From contig NZ_ASWE01000003.1 in assembly GCF_000407505.1 (NCBI RefSeq), positions 496,001-560,000 on the forward strand: DNA of 64,000 nucleotides, written 5' to 3'. Below, piece after piece: positions 31,058-41,400 of this stretch. The translations under genes were made by a program, and so were the position numbers. This stretch comes from Enterococcus phoeniculicola ATCC BAA-412 (GTDB lineage Bacteria > Bacillota > Bacilli > Lactobacillales > Enterococcaceae). Numbering within the stretch: position 1 is the stretch's first letter; each line of letters opens with the position of its first letter. The notes below the pieces were generated by a model. It was given only the letters and a program-made list of their open reading frames with translations, made no database searches and was not told the DNA's origin.

Positions 31058-31906
31058 ATGATTTCGGTTAAAAAAGTATTAAATTCAAGTGTTGTTCTTG
31101 TTGAAAAAGAAGAGCAAGAATTGATTGCGTTGGGAAGAGGCATTGGCTACGGAAAAAAGCCGGGAGATTTCATTTCAGATGAAGAGGTGGATAAAATATT
31201 TTTGTCCATTGATACAATGAAGTCTGCACAATTTTTTGAATTGATTGATGAAATTCCTATTCAATATTTTGAGATGACTAAATCAATCGTAACACTGGCA
31301 GAGAAGGCATCGTTAAATAATCTGAATACGAATATTTATTTGACTTTGTCGGATCATTTACATTTTGCTGTTGAGCGATATGAAAAAGGCTTAAATGTAT
31401 CGAATCGGCTTCAATGGGAAATTTCTAATTATTATCCAAAAGAATATGAAATCGGACTGCGTGCGATTAGTGTTTTAGCTGAAGCGTTTCACTGCAAACT
31501 ACCGGAAGAAGAAGCAGCTAATATTGCTTTTCATTTAATCAATGCTCAGACGGATACTACTGTGGTTTCCAATGGAATGGAAAAAGCGAAACTAGTTGGA
31601 ACCATTATTAGTATGGTTCGTTACGCAGTTATGCAACCAATAGATACTAATTCAGTGCACTATAGTCGATTTGTAACACACGTACGCTATTTTGTAGATC
31701 GTTATTTTTCTCAGGGATTAATTGATGAAAAAGAAGATGAATTGTATCGTCAAATGTGGTCTTTGTATCCCAATGCAATGGACATTGCAACAAAAGTTAA
31801 GGCCTATATTGATAAAACTTACGATACTCAGATTCCTGAAAATGAAATAGCTTATCTAGGGGTTCATATCAATCGATTAATGAATCATTCATCTATGAAT
31901 AGCTAG
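31058..31906 (+). CDS. licT: BglG-family transcription antiterminator
   Basis: 282 residues, ATG with AAGGGGTGA before it, 18 bases after bglA. RNA-binding CAT domain (1-55: KKVLNSSVVLVEKEEQELIALGRGIGYGKKPGD), then PRD1 (about 65-170) and PRD2 (about 175-282) with conserved histidines (LSDHLHFA, VTHVRYF, YLGVHINRL). With inducer present it binds the RAT in the bglP leader and prevents termination. Having the regulator as the last gene gives positive feedback. Confidence 0.94.
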   Translation: MISVKKVLNSSVVLVEKEEQELIALGRGIGYGKKPGDFISDEEVDKIFLSIDTMKSAQFFELIDEIPIQYFEMTKSIVTLAEKASLNNLNTNIYLTLSDHLHFAVERYEKGLNVSNRLQWEISNYYPKEYEIGLRAISVLAEAFHCKLPEEEAANIAFHLINAQTDTTVVSNGMEKAKLVGTIISMVRYAVMQPIDTNSVHYSRFVTHVRYFVDRYFSQGLIDEKEDELYRQMWSLYPNAMDIATKVKAYIDKTYDTQIPENEIAYLGVHINRLMNHSSMNS

Positions 31907-31916
31907 TTAAATAATT

Positions 31917-31975
31917 AAAAAAACGAAAGTGAGAAAAGATAGTTATCGATTATCTCTTCTTGCTTTCGTTTCTTT
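31917..31975. terminator. Bidirectional terminator shared with a coding end
   Basis: AACGAAAG-AGAA-GATA pairs with TATC-TTCT-CTTTCGTT. The right arm is also the last codons of the minus-strand GIY-YIG gene (NESKKR-stop), so one sequence is both coding end and terminator for the two converging genes. Confidence 0.75.
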
Positions 31976-32255
31976 TTGGTACCGGATAACAACTTTTTGG
32001 TTTCTTTAAATAGGCTTCCTTTTGTTTACGGGATAAACGTTTAAAAGTAGCTTCTGCACTGGTTGCTTCACTTCGAGTTGAAAAAACTTCTGCGTGAATC
32101 ATTTCCAAGGGTCTGCGACTTTGCGGGTGGGTGTATTTTGCCCCAGTCCCCTTGTTGTGTTCAGCAAGACGACGAGTTAAATCTGTAGTGTATCCTCCGT
32201 AAAATGTATCGTCTTTACAGTGAAGGACATAGAAAAAATGAGTATCAGCGACCAT
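31950..32255 (-). CDS. GIY-YIG nuclease superfamily protein, YazA-like
   Basis: 101 residues. FYVLHCKDDTFYGGYTTDLTRRLAEHN holds the GIY-YIG-like signature (YVL...YGG) and the conserved arginine; GTGAKYT and RRPLEMIHAE follow. Such small UvrC-like single-domain proteins are widespread in Firmicutes; the physiological substrate is unknown. Its start overlaps the end of the upstream methyltransferase gene by 11 bases, the same pairing as yabB-yazA of Bacillus, so the two are co-translated. Confidence 0.88.
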   Translation of the reverse strand: MVADTHFFYVLHCKDDTFYGGYTTDLTRRLAEHNKGTGAKYTHPQSRRPLEMIHAEVFSTRSEATSAEATFKRLSRKQKEAYLKKPKSCYPVPKRNESKKR

Positions 32256-32988
32256 AAAGCATCTCCTTTAACTCTTTTGTATATTCATTTGTTTCATCAT
32301 ACGTAAATAGTGGGGGGAGAATTCGAAAGCCATCCGTCTTTCCATCTTTTATTCCCTCAATTAGCAGGGCGTTGGCTTCTTTTCCAACTCTAGGATAAAC
32401 AAACTGAACTTTTTTTGGTGCGATTCTTAACAGCTTCATTTCTTCAATAATTTCTAAAAAGCGGTCAGGTCGATGAACCATAGCCAAGCGCCCATTTGTT
32501 TTTAAAAGCTTAGAGGAAACATCAATTACATCATGTAAGGTTGTATGAATCTCGTGACGAGCAATAGCAAGGTAAGGATTCGGGTTCTTTTGACTAGTAG
32601 GAAGTTCTTTAAAATAGGGTGGATTACACACTACAAGGTCAACGGAATCCGGTTTTACTTTTTGACAGGTATCCTTTAAATCCATTTCGTAAACCTGCAT
32701 TTGCTCTTCTAAATGATTCAGCTGGACATTTCTTTGCGCCATGTCCGCCAAACGAGGCTGTAATTCAATTTGAATAATTTCTGTCGCTGTCTTTCGACTT
32801 ATAAATAAGCCCACTGCACCATTTCCAGCACAGAGATCAACAATTCGTCCTTTTTTAGGAAGAGAAGGAAAATTTGCTAAGAGTACTGCATCAATTGAAA
32901 AAGAAAATACGTCATTACTTTGAATAATTTGGATATCTTCAGCATAGAGCTGGTCAATTCTTTCGCCGTCTTTTAGCATAGGATTCAT
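32245..32988 (-). CDS. tRNA1(Val) adenine-N6 methyltransferase-like (YabB/TrmN6)
   Basis: 247 residues. SAM-binding VDLCAGNGAVGLF near 45 and the N6-adenine/glutamine catalytic motif NPPYFK near 130. GERIDQLYAEDIQIIQS and FSIDAVLLANF near the start are typical of the YfiC/YabB group that methylates A37 of tRNA1(Val). First gene of a two-gene unit with the GIY-YIG protein. The RNA target is inferred from the family. The ribosome site (GGAGG on the minus strand) sits just upstream. Confidence 0.88.
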   Translation of the reverse strand: MNPMLKDGERIDQLYAEDIQIIQSNDVFSFSIDAVLLANFPSLPKKGRIVDLCAGNGAVGLFISRKTATEIIQIELQPRLADMAQRNVQLNHLEEQMQVYEMDLKDTCQKVKPDSVDLVVCNPPYFKELPTSQKNPNPYLAIARHEIHTTLHDVIDVSSKLLKTNGRLAMVHRPDRFLEIIEEMKLLRIAPKKVQFVYPRVGKEANALLIEGIKDGKTDGFRILPPLFTYDETNEYTKELKEMLYGR

Positions 32989-33130
32989 TTCCTCCTTGAA
33001 AATTGATAAGAATGACTTAAAAAATTCATGCTTATGTATTATACTACGTTTAGTGGAGAGAAGAAATAGTCAAAAGAATTTGAAATATAGTTCATTTTTT
33101 GACAGATTGCTCCAAGGAGAGGAAGAGACG

Positions 33131-33751
33131 ATGTTTTTTAGATTTATGCGAGGGGTTGTCCGTGTTGTTTTCTTTATCATTAACGGCAATGCCCACTATC
33201 AAAATAAAGAAAAATTACCCAAAGATGAGAATTATATTTTAGTTGCCCCACATAGAACATGGTGGGAACCCCTTTATTTAGCTGTTGCAGCTGCACCCAA
33301 ACAGTTCAGCTTTATGGCAAAAGAGGAGCTGTTTAAAAATCCGGTTCTCTCATATATTTTAAAGCATGCCAATGCGTTTCCAGTTAACCGTGATAAGCCT
33401 GGACCTAGTGCAATAAAAACACCTGTAAAGCTTTTAAAATCAACAGAATTAAGTTTAATTATGTTTCCAAGTGGAACCAGACATTCCTCAGAATTAAAAG
33501 GAGGAATGGCATTAATTGCAAAAATGTCAAAGACGAAAATTGTTCCTTCTGTTTATCAGGGACCATTAACACTAGGTGATTTATTTAAGAGAAAACGTGT
33601 AGTTGTTCGTTTTGGAGACCCCATTGATATCAGCGACATTAAAAAAATGGATAAAGAAGGTTTGGCAGAAGTGGAACGCAGAACGCAAGAAGCCTTTGAT
33701 CAATTAGATAAAGAAGTTGATCCAAACTTTGTTTATGATGCAAAGAAATAA
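33131..33751 (+). CDS. plsC: 1-acyl-sn-glycerol-3-phosphate acyltransferase
   Basis: 206 residues; ATG 33131 is chosen because AAGGAGAGGAAGAG lies before it, while a longer frame back to 32996 is unlikely. It would transfer an acyl chain to lysophosphatidic acid at the membrane. The catalytic box reads H41-RTWW-E46, HX4E rather than the canonical HX4D, and the glycerol-phosphate box reads MFPSGTRHS instead of FPEGTRS. Both look like a variant subgroup of Lactobacillales; activity is likely but not proven. Single gene. Confidence 0.85.
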   Translation: MFFRFMRGVVRVVFFIINGNAHYQNKEKLPKDENYILVAPHRTWWEPLYLAVAAAPKQFSFMAKEELFKNPVLSYILKHANAFPVNRDKPGPSAIKTPVKLLKSTELSLIMFPSGTRHSSELKGGMALIAKMSKTKIVPSVYQGPLTLGDLFKRKRVVVRFGDPIDISDIKKMDKEGLAEVERRTQEAFDQLDKEVDPNFVYDAKK

Positions 33752-33772
33752 TGAAATGATTGAGCAAGACGT

Positions 33773-33817
33773 CTGTAGAAGATGTTGAGAGAAAATCGAG
33801 GTAGAGACCTTCAATTC
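33773..33817 (+). repeat. Single decayed unit of the 58-bp repeat
   Basis: GTAGAAGATG-TGAGAG, then AAA, CGA, and AGAGACCTTCAA-TC, align in order with the unit of the array at 58101-58796. It has a few substitutions and short gaps, and stands alone between plsC and sbcD. Confidence 0.65.
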
Positions 33818-33847
33818 TTAAAGTGCTCTTTCTTTCTATGATATGGT

Positions 33848-33884
33848 CGCAACCTTATCCTTTTTGGGTAGAGGTTGCGTTTTT
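33848..33884 (+). terminator. Terminator after plsC
   Basis: CGCAACC/GGTTGCG with an 18-base loop, then TTTTTG. Confidence 0.7.
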
Positions 33885-34041
33885 GATTTGTAATAGTAAG
33901 TGGACAATATGATTTGAAACAATGGCTTGTTGGCAAATCATGTTTTTTCGTTTTCTCCTCTTATCTTTTACTTGATTGTATCCATTGAATAAGGCGTTTA
34001 TTAGAGAATACTAAAGAAGGATTCGTCTCCGAAAGAAAAAA

Positions 34042-34071
34042 TGTCACGAAATTCATGAAATTTGGTATAAT
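34042..34071 (+). promoter_or_regulatory. Promoter of sbcD-sbcC-helicase
   Basis: TGGTATAAT is an extended -10 with a perfect hexamer at 34066-34071; TGTCAC 18 bases upstream is a weak -35. About 80 bases before the sbcD start. Confidence 0.6.
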
Positions 34072-34147
34072 AGTAAGAAGCCCTTTTTTGGGGAGACTGG
34101 AAATCAAAGGAACGAAAAAACTGGTAAACAAGTTGAGGGTGAAAAAC

Positions 34148-35281
34148 ATGCGATTTTTACATACGGCAGATTGGCATATTGGGAAAAAACTTCATGGCTA
34201 TGATTTATTAGAAGATCAAAAAAAAAGCATGCTGGATATTCTTTCTATTGCAAAAAAAGAGAATGTCGATGCGATTGTGATTGCAGGAGATTTATATGAT
34301 CGTTCCGTTCCTTCTGTAGAGGCAGTTGAAGCCTTCAATCAGCAGCTAATAAAAATGAATTTGGAAGAGAAATTCCCGCTATTCGCTATTTCGGGCAACC
34401 ACGACAGCAGTACTCGTTTAGAGGCTGGCGCTCCTTGGTTTTCTCAGACAGAATTTTACTTAAATACACGTTTAGAGCAAGCGTTTGTACCAATTGAATG
34501 GGAAGATGCACAGTTTTTCTTACTCCCTTATTTTGAGCCGATTGCCGCTCGACTCTATTTTGGCGACGAATCAATTCGAACACTCCCACAAGCGATGGAA
34601 AAAATTATCTCAGAAATGAAGAAAAAATTTTTACCAGATAAAAAACATATCTTAGTTAGTCATTTTTTTGTTGCAGGAAGTGAAAAGACTGATTCCGAAA
34701 CGAAAATAGAAGTTGGGGGGCTTGATGGTGTTCCTGGGGGAATGCTGAAAGATTTTGACTATGTGGCATTAGGACATTTACATGGAAAAGATGCACTTCA
34801 CCAAGAGAATGCTCGTTATAGTGGCTCGCCGTTAAAATTTTCACTTTCAGAGATGAACCAAACTAAAGGCGTATGGATTGTTGAAACACAGCCCAGCATT
34901 TGCTACAGATTTGTTGAGCTGACGCCACTTCATGAAATGACAGAGGTGACTGCCAGCTTTAATGAGTTAACTTCACCAGCATTTTATCAGGAGATGAATC
35001 GGGAGGACTATCTTCAAATTCAATTAACCGATCGCGCTATCATTCCGAATATGATGAACCAGCTGCGACAGATTTATCCACGTATTCTCAGTGTAGAGCG
35101 AGTTAATGGGCGAGAGGAAGGAACAAAAAGACAGATAACACTCCAGAAAAAAAACTTAAATCCTCAAGAGCTGATTGCAACTTTTTTTGAAGAAATGACG
35201 GATGAAAAACTGACTGAGCGTCAGAAAATCTGGATAGATGAAGGATTACAAAATTTAAATGATTGGGAGAGGAAAAAATAG
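34148..35281 (+). CDS. sbcD: Exonuclease SbcD (Mre11-like)
   Basis: 377 residues; ATG 34148 follows TTGAGGGTG, and the protein opens with RFLHTADWHIGKKLHG, the first metallophosphoesterase motif. AGDLYDRSVPS, SGNHDS and ALGHLHGKD complete the metal-binding set. With SbcC it forms the nuclease that opens hairpins and trims blocked DNA ends. sbcC begins directly at the base after its stop. Confidence 0.96.
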   Translation: MRFLHTADWHIGKKLHGYDLLEDQKKSMLDILSIAKKENVDAIVIAGDLYDRSVPSVEAVEAFNQQLIKMNLEEKFPLFAISGNHDSSTRLEAGAPWFSQTEFYLNTRLEQAFVPIEWEDAQFFLLPYFEPIAARLYFGDESIRTLPQAMEKIISEMKKKFLPDKKHILVSHFFVAGSEKTDSETKIEVGGLDGVPGGMLKDFDYVALGHLHGKDALHQENARYSGSPLKFSLSEMNQTKGVWIVETQPSICYRFVELTPLHEMTEVTASFNELTSPAFYQEMNREDYLQIQLTDRAIIPNMMNQLRQIYPRILSVERVNGREEGTKRQITLQKKNLNPQELIATFFEEMTDEKLTERQKIWIDEGLQNLNDWERKK

Positions 35282-38200
35282 ATGAAACCGAGACAGCTTA
35301 CTTTAAAAAATTTCGGGCCGTTTATCGATGAAACACTAGATTTTTCTAGGCTTTCAGAGTCCTCTCTTTTTTTGATTAGTGGAAAGACAGGCTCTGGAAA
35401 AACTACTTTATTTGATGGGATGACCTATGCGCTGTTTGGGGAGACCTCTGGACGACTACGCTTAGGAAAAGATATGCGTTCTTCGTTTGCAGCGCCGTCT
35501 GAAGAGACCTCTGTTTCCTTTCTTTTTGAACATCAAGAATTGTTCTATCTTGTTGAGAGAAAGCCTGAACAGATTTTAGCGAAGAAAAAGGGCGAGGGTG
35601 TAAGAACACAAACAGCAAAAGTTTCTTTAACTATAATGGACACCTCTGAAAAAGAGCTAAAACAATATACTAAACGAGGTGAGGTAGATCAAACGATTAA
35701 GGAGCTTTTGCACTTGGATGCGAAGCAATTTTCTCAAATCGTTTTATTACCTCAAGGTGAATTCCGTAATTTTTTAATTGCAAACAGTAATGAAAAAGAA
35801 GCGGTTTTAAGAAATCTATTTGGTACACAGCTTTATCAAAACATGAATGAATGGCTGAAGCAGCAGCTAAAAGAACAGCAGAAATCCTTAGACCATTTAG
35901 TTTTGGAGACGTCGCATTTACAGCAACAATTTGTTTGGCAAAATGAGCCGGTTTCCACAGTGTCCACACAAGAGCTTATACTTGCGTGGGAGACAGAGCT
36001 AGAACAGCAGCGGGCAACAGTTGAGGAAAAGGACCAACAGTTTGCTACGCTGAAAAAACAACAAGAAGAAGCTGAAGAACTCTATTATCAGTCAAAAGAA
36101 CGAGCAGATGCCTATAAACGATTAGCAGAAATTGAAGAAAAACAGCAAAGAAATGAAGAAAGAAAACAAGAAATTGCTCAGCTGAAAGAGAAAGAACAGG
36201 CGTTGCGTTGGGCAGAAAAACAGAGCATCTTAGTGGAGAAACAACAAGATGTACAACAGCATCTACAAAAAATTATGAGTCAAAAAGAACAGCTGTTGCA
36301 CTTGCAGAAAGAAAAAGAAGAAGACTTCTCCAAATGGACAAACCAAAAAGAAGAGAGTGAACAGCTTGTTCAGCAAGTAAAAGAAAAAAAAGAGCGTGCA
36401 CAAAAAATTCAGTTTTTACTGCCGATTGCAAAAGAATACGATGATTTAACTCAGTTGAAACAAGAGAAAGATCAACAGCTTACAAGTTTAAATGAAAAGA
36501 AACAAGCGATAGAAGCAAGTAAAGCAGCGTATGGAAAAAAGTATCAGAAGCTTGAAGCGATAATTAAAGAAAAAACGAATTGGCAGGAAAAAAAACTCTC
36601 TTTATTTGAAACAGAACAGATGGTTAAACAAACGCAACAGTTAGAGGAATCCTGTGAGGAGCAACGAGTAACAGAAACGCAATTACTTGAAGAACAACAA
36701 GTAGTAAAAGAAAAACTCCATTTAACAACGGAGCACGTTCAACAAAGTAGTGAAGAATTAGTAGAAATAAAAAGCGAATGGGCAAAAATGCAGATTGCGC
36801 GGTTAAGTCTATTGCTTGTTCCAGGGGCGCCTTGTCCAGTTTGTGGTGCAACAGAACATCCAAGTGAGGGGACCACTCATCAAATATATTCATCTGAAAC
36901 GATTAAAGAAAATGAAGAGGCGCTTACTTTAGCGGAAGACCAGCTAGCACAAGAACAACAACTACTTCAGCATATGCAGGCGCAATCCCAACAACTTGAG
37001 ACTCGTATTTTAGAAAATCAGCAGGGACAAAAAGAAGTTCAACGACAGTTAGAAGAACAAACACAACTTCTTGAACAGCAAATCCAAGCAAATTATAGTC
37101 TATCTTTGGAAGTCCAGCAAAATGGCAAAGAAGGGTATTCAGAAATTCTTCAGCAGCTAAAAAAGGCACATGAAGAACAAGACATCAATATTCAACAAGC
37201 AGAAGAAGAAGCGCTTGAATTAGAACGCGCGCGTTTACAGATTATGGAAGAGCAAACGGAAGTGGAACACTCTCTTGCAGTAAAGACGAATGAACTGGGT
37301 GAGATAGAAGGACAAAGACAATCGTTAGCCAAACAAACGGAGGAAGGTTCTTACCAACAGCTAACGCAAGAATCTGAACGACTGAAAGAGTCCATTCAAC
37401 AATTGGAAAATAATCTGATGAGTTACGAACAAGAAGGGCAAATGCTACGTGAAACTTTGCTGAAATTAAACGAGCAAGTTCAAGGGCTAGAGGAACAAAT
37501 CACCAATCAAATTGATGAAGAAATGAACGTAAGAGCCTCTCTGGAAAAAAGAATCATTGACTCTCCGTTTATAGATGAAGAAAGTGAGCTGCTAGCACTT
37601 TTTGAAGAGGTTGAAGTGCTTGAAACTATTCAACAAACTATTCACCAATATGAAGAAGAACAAGCAGTTTTGAAGAGTCAACATCAAACAATTAGTCAGC
37701 AGATTGGTGAAAAAGATCTTCCTGAATTATCCGTCATTCAACTTGAATGGGAAGAAAAGAAACAACAGATGTTAGAGAGCCAAAAACGTGTGGTTCAAGC
37801 ACAAGAGCAATGGCAAAGAAATGAAGAGTATCGCCAACAGCTGGCAGCTCTCTATGAAAAAAGTCAGAAACAACTAGACGAGATTAGTTTATTTCAACAG
37901 CTAGCACAAACTATTAATGGTGAAAATGCATTTAAGACAAGTTTGGAGCGCTATGTACTGCAGGCATATCTTGAAGAGGTATTACTTGTCGCTAACTTGC
38001 GTCTAGGAAGATTAACCAGAAATCGCTATCAGTTTGAGCTTTCTGATGGCGTTGGTAGTTATCGTAGCAAAACGGGTTTGGAAATTAATGTGTATGATGA
38101 CAATGCGGGAGCGACGAGAAGTGCGCATACATTGTCTGGAGGAGAAAGTTTTATTGCGGCACTTGCTTTAGCTTTGTCTTTAGCCGAAGTGATTCAAAGT

Positions 38201-38431
38201 CAAGCAGGTGGTGTGACTATAGAGGCTTTATTTATTGATGAAGGGTTTGGCTCACTAGATGAGGAATCCTTAGAAATGGCCATGGAGGCGTTGGAAACGA
38301 TTGAAAATGAAGGACGAATGATTGGTATAATTAGTCATGTTCGTGAGTTAAAGAGCCGAATTTTACAGCAAGTGTTAGTAAAAAGTACGGGTACGGGTCA
38401 AAGTACCATTGATTATCAGTTAAATGACTAG
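35282..38431 (+). CDS. sbcC: Exonuclease subunit SbcC (Rad50-like)
   Basis: 1049 residues. Walker A SGKTGSGKTTLFDGMTYALFG near 33-50, long Gln/Glu-rich coiled coils (about 180-500 and 540-860), a zinc hook CPVCGATEH near 518, then the signature LSGGESFIAALALALSLAEV and Walker B LFIDEGFGSLDE. The ATPase heads hold SbcD, while the coiled coils and hook tether DNA. The coding frame is continuous with no sign of decay. Confidence 0.96.
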   Translation: MKPRQLTLKNFGPFIDETLDFSRLSESSLFLISGKTGSGKTTLFDGMTYALFGETSGRLRLGKDMRSSFAAPSEETSVSFLFEHQELFYLVERKPEQILAKKKGEGVRTQTAKVSLTIMDTSEKELKQYTKRGEVDQTIKELLHLDAKQFSQIVLLPQGEFRNFLIANSNEKEAVLRNLFGTQLYQNMNEWLKQQLKEQQKSLDHLVLETSHLQQQFVWQNEPVSTVSTQELILAWETELEQQRATVEEKDQQFATLKKQQEEAEELYYQSKERADAYKRLAEIEEKQQRNEERKQEIAQLKEKEQALRWAEKQSILVEKQQDVQQHLQKIMSQKEQLLHLQKEKEEDFSKWTNQKEESEQLVQQVKEKKERAQKIQFLLPIAKEYDDLTQLKQEKDQQLTSLNEKKQAIEASKAAYGKKYQKLEAIIKEKTNWQEKKLSLFETEQMVKQTQQLEESCEEQRVTETQLLEEQQVVKEKLHLTTEHVQQSSEELVEIKSEWAKMQIARLSLLLVPGAPCPVCGATEHPSEGTTHQIYSSETIKENEEALTLAEDQLAQEQQLLQHMQAQSQQLETRILENQQGQKEVQRQLEEQTQLLEQQIQANYSLSLEVQQNGKEGYSEILQQLKKAHEEQDINIQQAEEEALELERARLQIMEEQTEVEHSLAVKTNELGEIEGQRQSLAKQTEEGSYQQLTQESERLKESIQQLENNLMSYEQEGQMLRETLLKLNEQVQGLEEQITNQIDEEMNVRASLEKRIIDSPFIDEESELLALFEEVEVLETIQQTIHQYEEEQAVLKSQHQTISQQIGEKDLPELSVIQLEWEEKKQQMLESQKRVVQAQEQWQRNEEYRQQLAALYEKSQKQLDEISLFQQLAQTINGENAFKTSLERYVLQAYLEEVLLVANLRLGRLTRNRYQFELSDGVGSYRSKTGLEINVYDDNAGATRSAHTLSGGESFIAALALALSLAEVIQSQAGGVTIEALFIDEGFGSLDEESLEMAMEALETIENEGRMIGIISHVRELKSRILQQVLVKSTGTGQSTIDYQLND

Positions 38432-38448
38432 AGAAGGGAGGGAAAAAA

Positions 38449-41400
38449 ATGAAATGGAGTATACCAGAAAAAGTGATTGAGCGTGGACGGACCTATTTAA
38501 ATGAAGGTCGTGTTTTGTCAGTGACACCTGATTTTGAGAATAGAGTATGGCACGCAGAGGTTTTAGGTTCGGAGTTGTATCTCGTAGGGTTAGATGGAAC
38601 GGCCAAAGAGAACGATTTGTGCCAATGTCCTTATTGGCAAGAGCATCATTACTGCAAACATACGGTGGCAGTTGAGCTTTATCTTAGAAAACAAACAATT
38701 TCTCGTGTGATGAAGGAAAGTCAGCGTCTTCCGGAATCAAAGCGGGTATCTACTTCAGATATGTTTACAAAAGGATTTGCACGTCTGCAGGAAACAAAAA
38801 AGGAGCCAGAAAGTACTCCGTTGTTTTCAGAGTTTATTGTAGAATCAATTGAAACAAATCAATATCATCCAGAGTTTTCAGTATTAGGAATTTCATTAAG
38901 AGTGGGTTATGCCACAGGAAAGAAACGTAGTTATGTAGTGAAAAACATCTATGAGTTTTTGCAAGCTGTTGAGGAAGAAAGAATCTATACAGTAAACAAA
39001 CAGTATCCATTTACTCTGCTAGAAAAAGTGTTTGAACCTAGTCAGTGGGCATTGTTAAAAGAGCTGTCAGAAATGGCGCAGACCCAGCAGCTGTTAGGAA
39101 CAACCGGACTCCAAGTAAAAGGGAAAATGGATAAACGCTATTTATTGCTGCCTATTCAACGAGGAAAAGAACTGCTCGAACGTTTGGCATCAACCAAGAA
39201 TTTAAAATTGATAGTCGGTGAAGATACCTATAAACAGATTCAATTTACGACAGAAGAGTTACCGCTAAAAATGATTGTTGAAAAAGTGCAGGATGAATTT
39301 GAGCTTCATGTAAACCAAACCTTTGATCATTTTTTCAGCTACTATCACTGGGGAATTATTTCAGGAAAATTTTACGAATTGACACCTGCTCAGCAATCCA
39401 TTTACACAACGCTTGAGCAATTGTTAAAACGAATGAAAGAACCTGTAGTGTCTTATCAGAAAAGTGAATTATCTCAATTATTTAGAGAAGTCTTGCCTGT
39501 TTTGAAGAAAATAGGGCAGGTGGAAGTTCAGGAAGCCGTCACTAATGAAGTCAGTGATACTCCGGTTCAGCCTATTCTATTTTTTCGAAAAGTCAAAGGA
39601 ATGATTCAGGTTCGAGTGGACTTTGCCTATGGGGATGTGGTTTTTTCAACGGATAAAAAACATCAGATCTTACCTGAAGGAAGAAAAGAAGTCCTTCGTG
39701 AAACAGTCCGAGAAGAGCAGGTTCTTTCCCTCTTCCCACTGTATAGCTATAAGAAGAATAGCACTGGATTTGAAAAAGCTTTGCCAACTGGAGAACGGCT
39801 TTACGCCTTTTTTACAAAAGAGCTTACCGTTTTTCGACATCACGCAGATGTAAAGATTGGAAAGAAGCTTAGAGAATTGTATCTTGATGCCCAGCATTAT
39901 CAACCTCAAATTGAGGTTAGTGAGGATGGCTCATGGTTAGATGTACGATTTGACGTAACAGGGATTGAAGAGCAGGAAATTGATGCTGTTTTACAAAGCT
40001 TACTCAGAAATGAACGCTTTTATACGCTAGAAAATGGACAGGTTCTTTCATTTGATTCAGAAGAGTTTCAGCAAACAAGCACGATGCTGTCGCAGCTGAG
40101 AGAAAAAATCCACTCGGAAAATGGCGTGATACAGATGCCGCGAAACCAAGGTCTAGTTTTACAGGAGAAGCTAAAAAGTACACGTACGCATTTTAGCACA
40201 TCCTTTGATGAAATGGTGACAGACCTCATCCACCCTGAACAGTTTGAAGCAAGTTTGCCTCAGCAAATTAATGCCCAGTTGAGGGAATATCAGGTGACAG
40301 GATTCAAATGGTTGAAAATGTTGAGCCACTACCAATTTGGTGGGATACTGGCAGATGAGATGGGACTAGGTAAAACGCTCCAGATGATTACGTACTTGTT
40401 ATCTGAAAAAGAAGAAAAAGAAACGATTTCTGCCTTAATTGTGGCACCAGCAAGTTTGATATATAACTGGCAGGCAGAAATCAAAAAGTTTGCACCAACA
40501 CTTACCTCTGTGGTTGTTGGTGGGAACAGGAATGAACGTGAAGCATTGCTGAAGCTTCCTGTTGATATTCGGATTACATCCTATGCAAGTTTACGTCAGG
40601 ATGAAGATCTTTATCAAAAAGAACAAGTGGGTTATCTCGTATTGGATGAAGCGCAAATGGTAAAAAATAGTGCAACGAAGACAGCTCAGGCTTTGCGGAA
40701 AATGCATGCCCCTCAACGGTTTGCGTTAAGCGGAACACCGATTGAAAATAATCTGGAAGAGTTGTGGTCATTATTCCAAACAATTATGCCTGGATTTTTC
40801 CCCAATAAAACGAAATTCCGGGAATTAAAAGTGACAGAAATTTCTCAGATGATTCAACCATTTATACTTAGAAGAGATAAAGCGACTGTGCTAAAAGATC
40901 TTCCGGAAAAAATTGAATCAAATCTCTATAGTGTATTAACAGAGGAACAAAAGAAAGTCTATCTTGCTTATTTACGTCAGATGAGAGAGCAAGTCAATCA
41001 AATGGATGCAGCGACATTTAAGAAAAATAGAATCAGTATTTTAGCTGGTTTGACTCGTCTGAGACAAATTTGTTGTGATCCTAGGTTATTTATAGAGGAT
41101 TATACAGGTGGTTCAGGAAAGTTAGATCAAGTAAAAGAGATGGTTTTAGCAGCAAAAGAAAACAATCGGCGCGTGTTGTTATTTTCTCAGTTTACAAGTA
41201 TGCTTTCAATTATTGAAGAAGAGCTGTCAGAGCTTGGTATGACTACGTTTTATCTTCGAGGAAGTACGAAACCTCAAGAGCGAATAACTATGGTTGATGC
41301 ATTTAATGCTGGAGAAAAAGATGTTTTCTTAATTTCTTTAAAAGCGGGAGGAACTGGATTGAATCTCACTGGAGCAGACACAGTTATTCTCTATGATTTA

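Larger units (their letters stand above)
33752..34147. other. Non-coding stretch before sbcD
   Basis: Contains a decayed 58-bp-type repeat unit (33773-33817), a terminator (33848-33884) and an extended -10 for sbcD (34066). No gene; the small minus-strand frame here lacks a ribosome site. Confidence 0.6.

Noticed and set aside
33961-34149. Minus-strand ORF of 62 codons before sbcD
   Set aside because: Overlaps the sbcD promoter and has no ribosome site.
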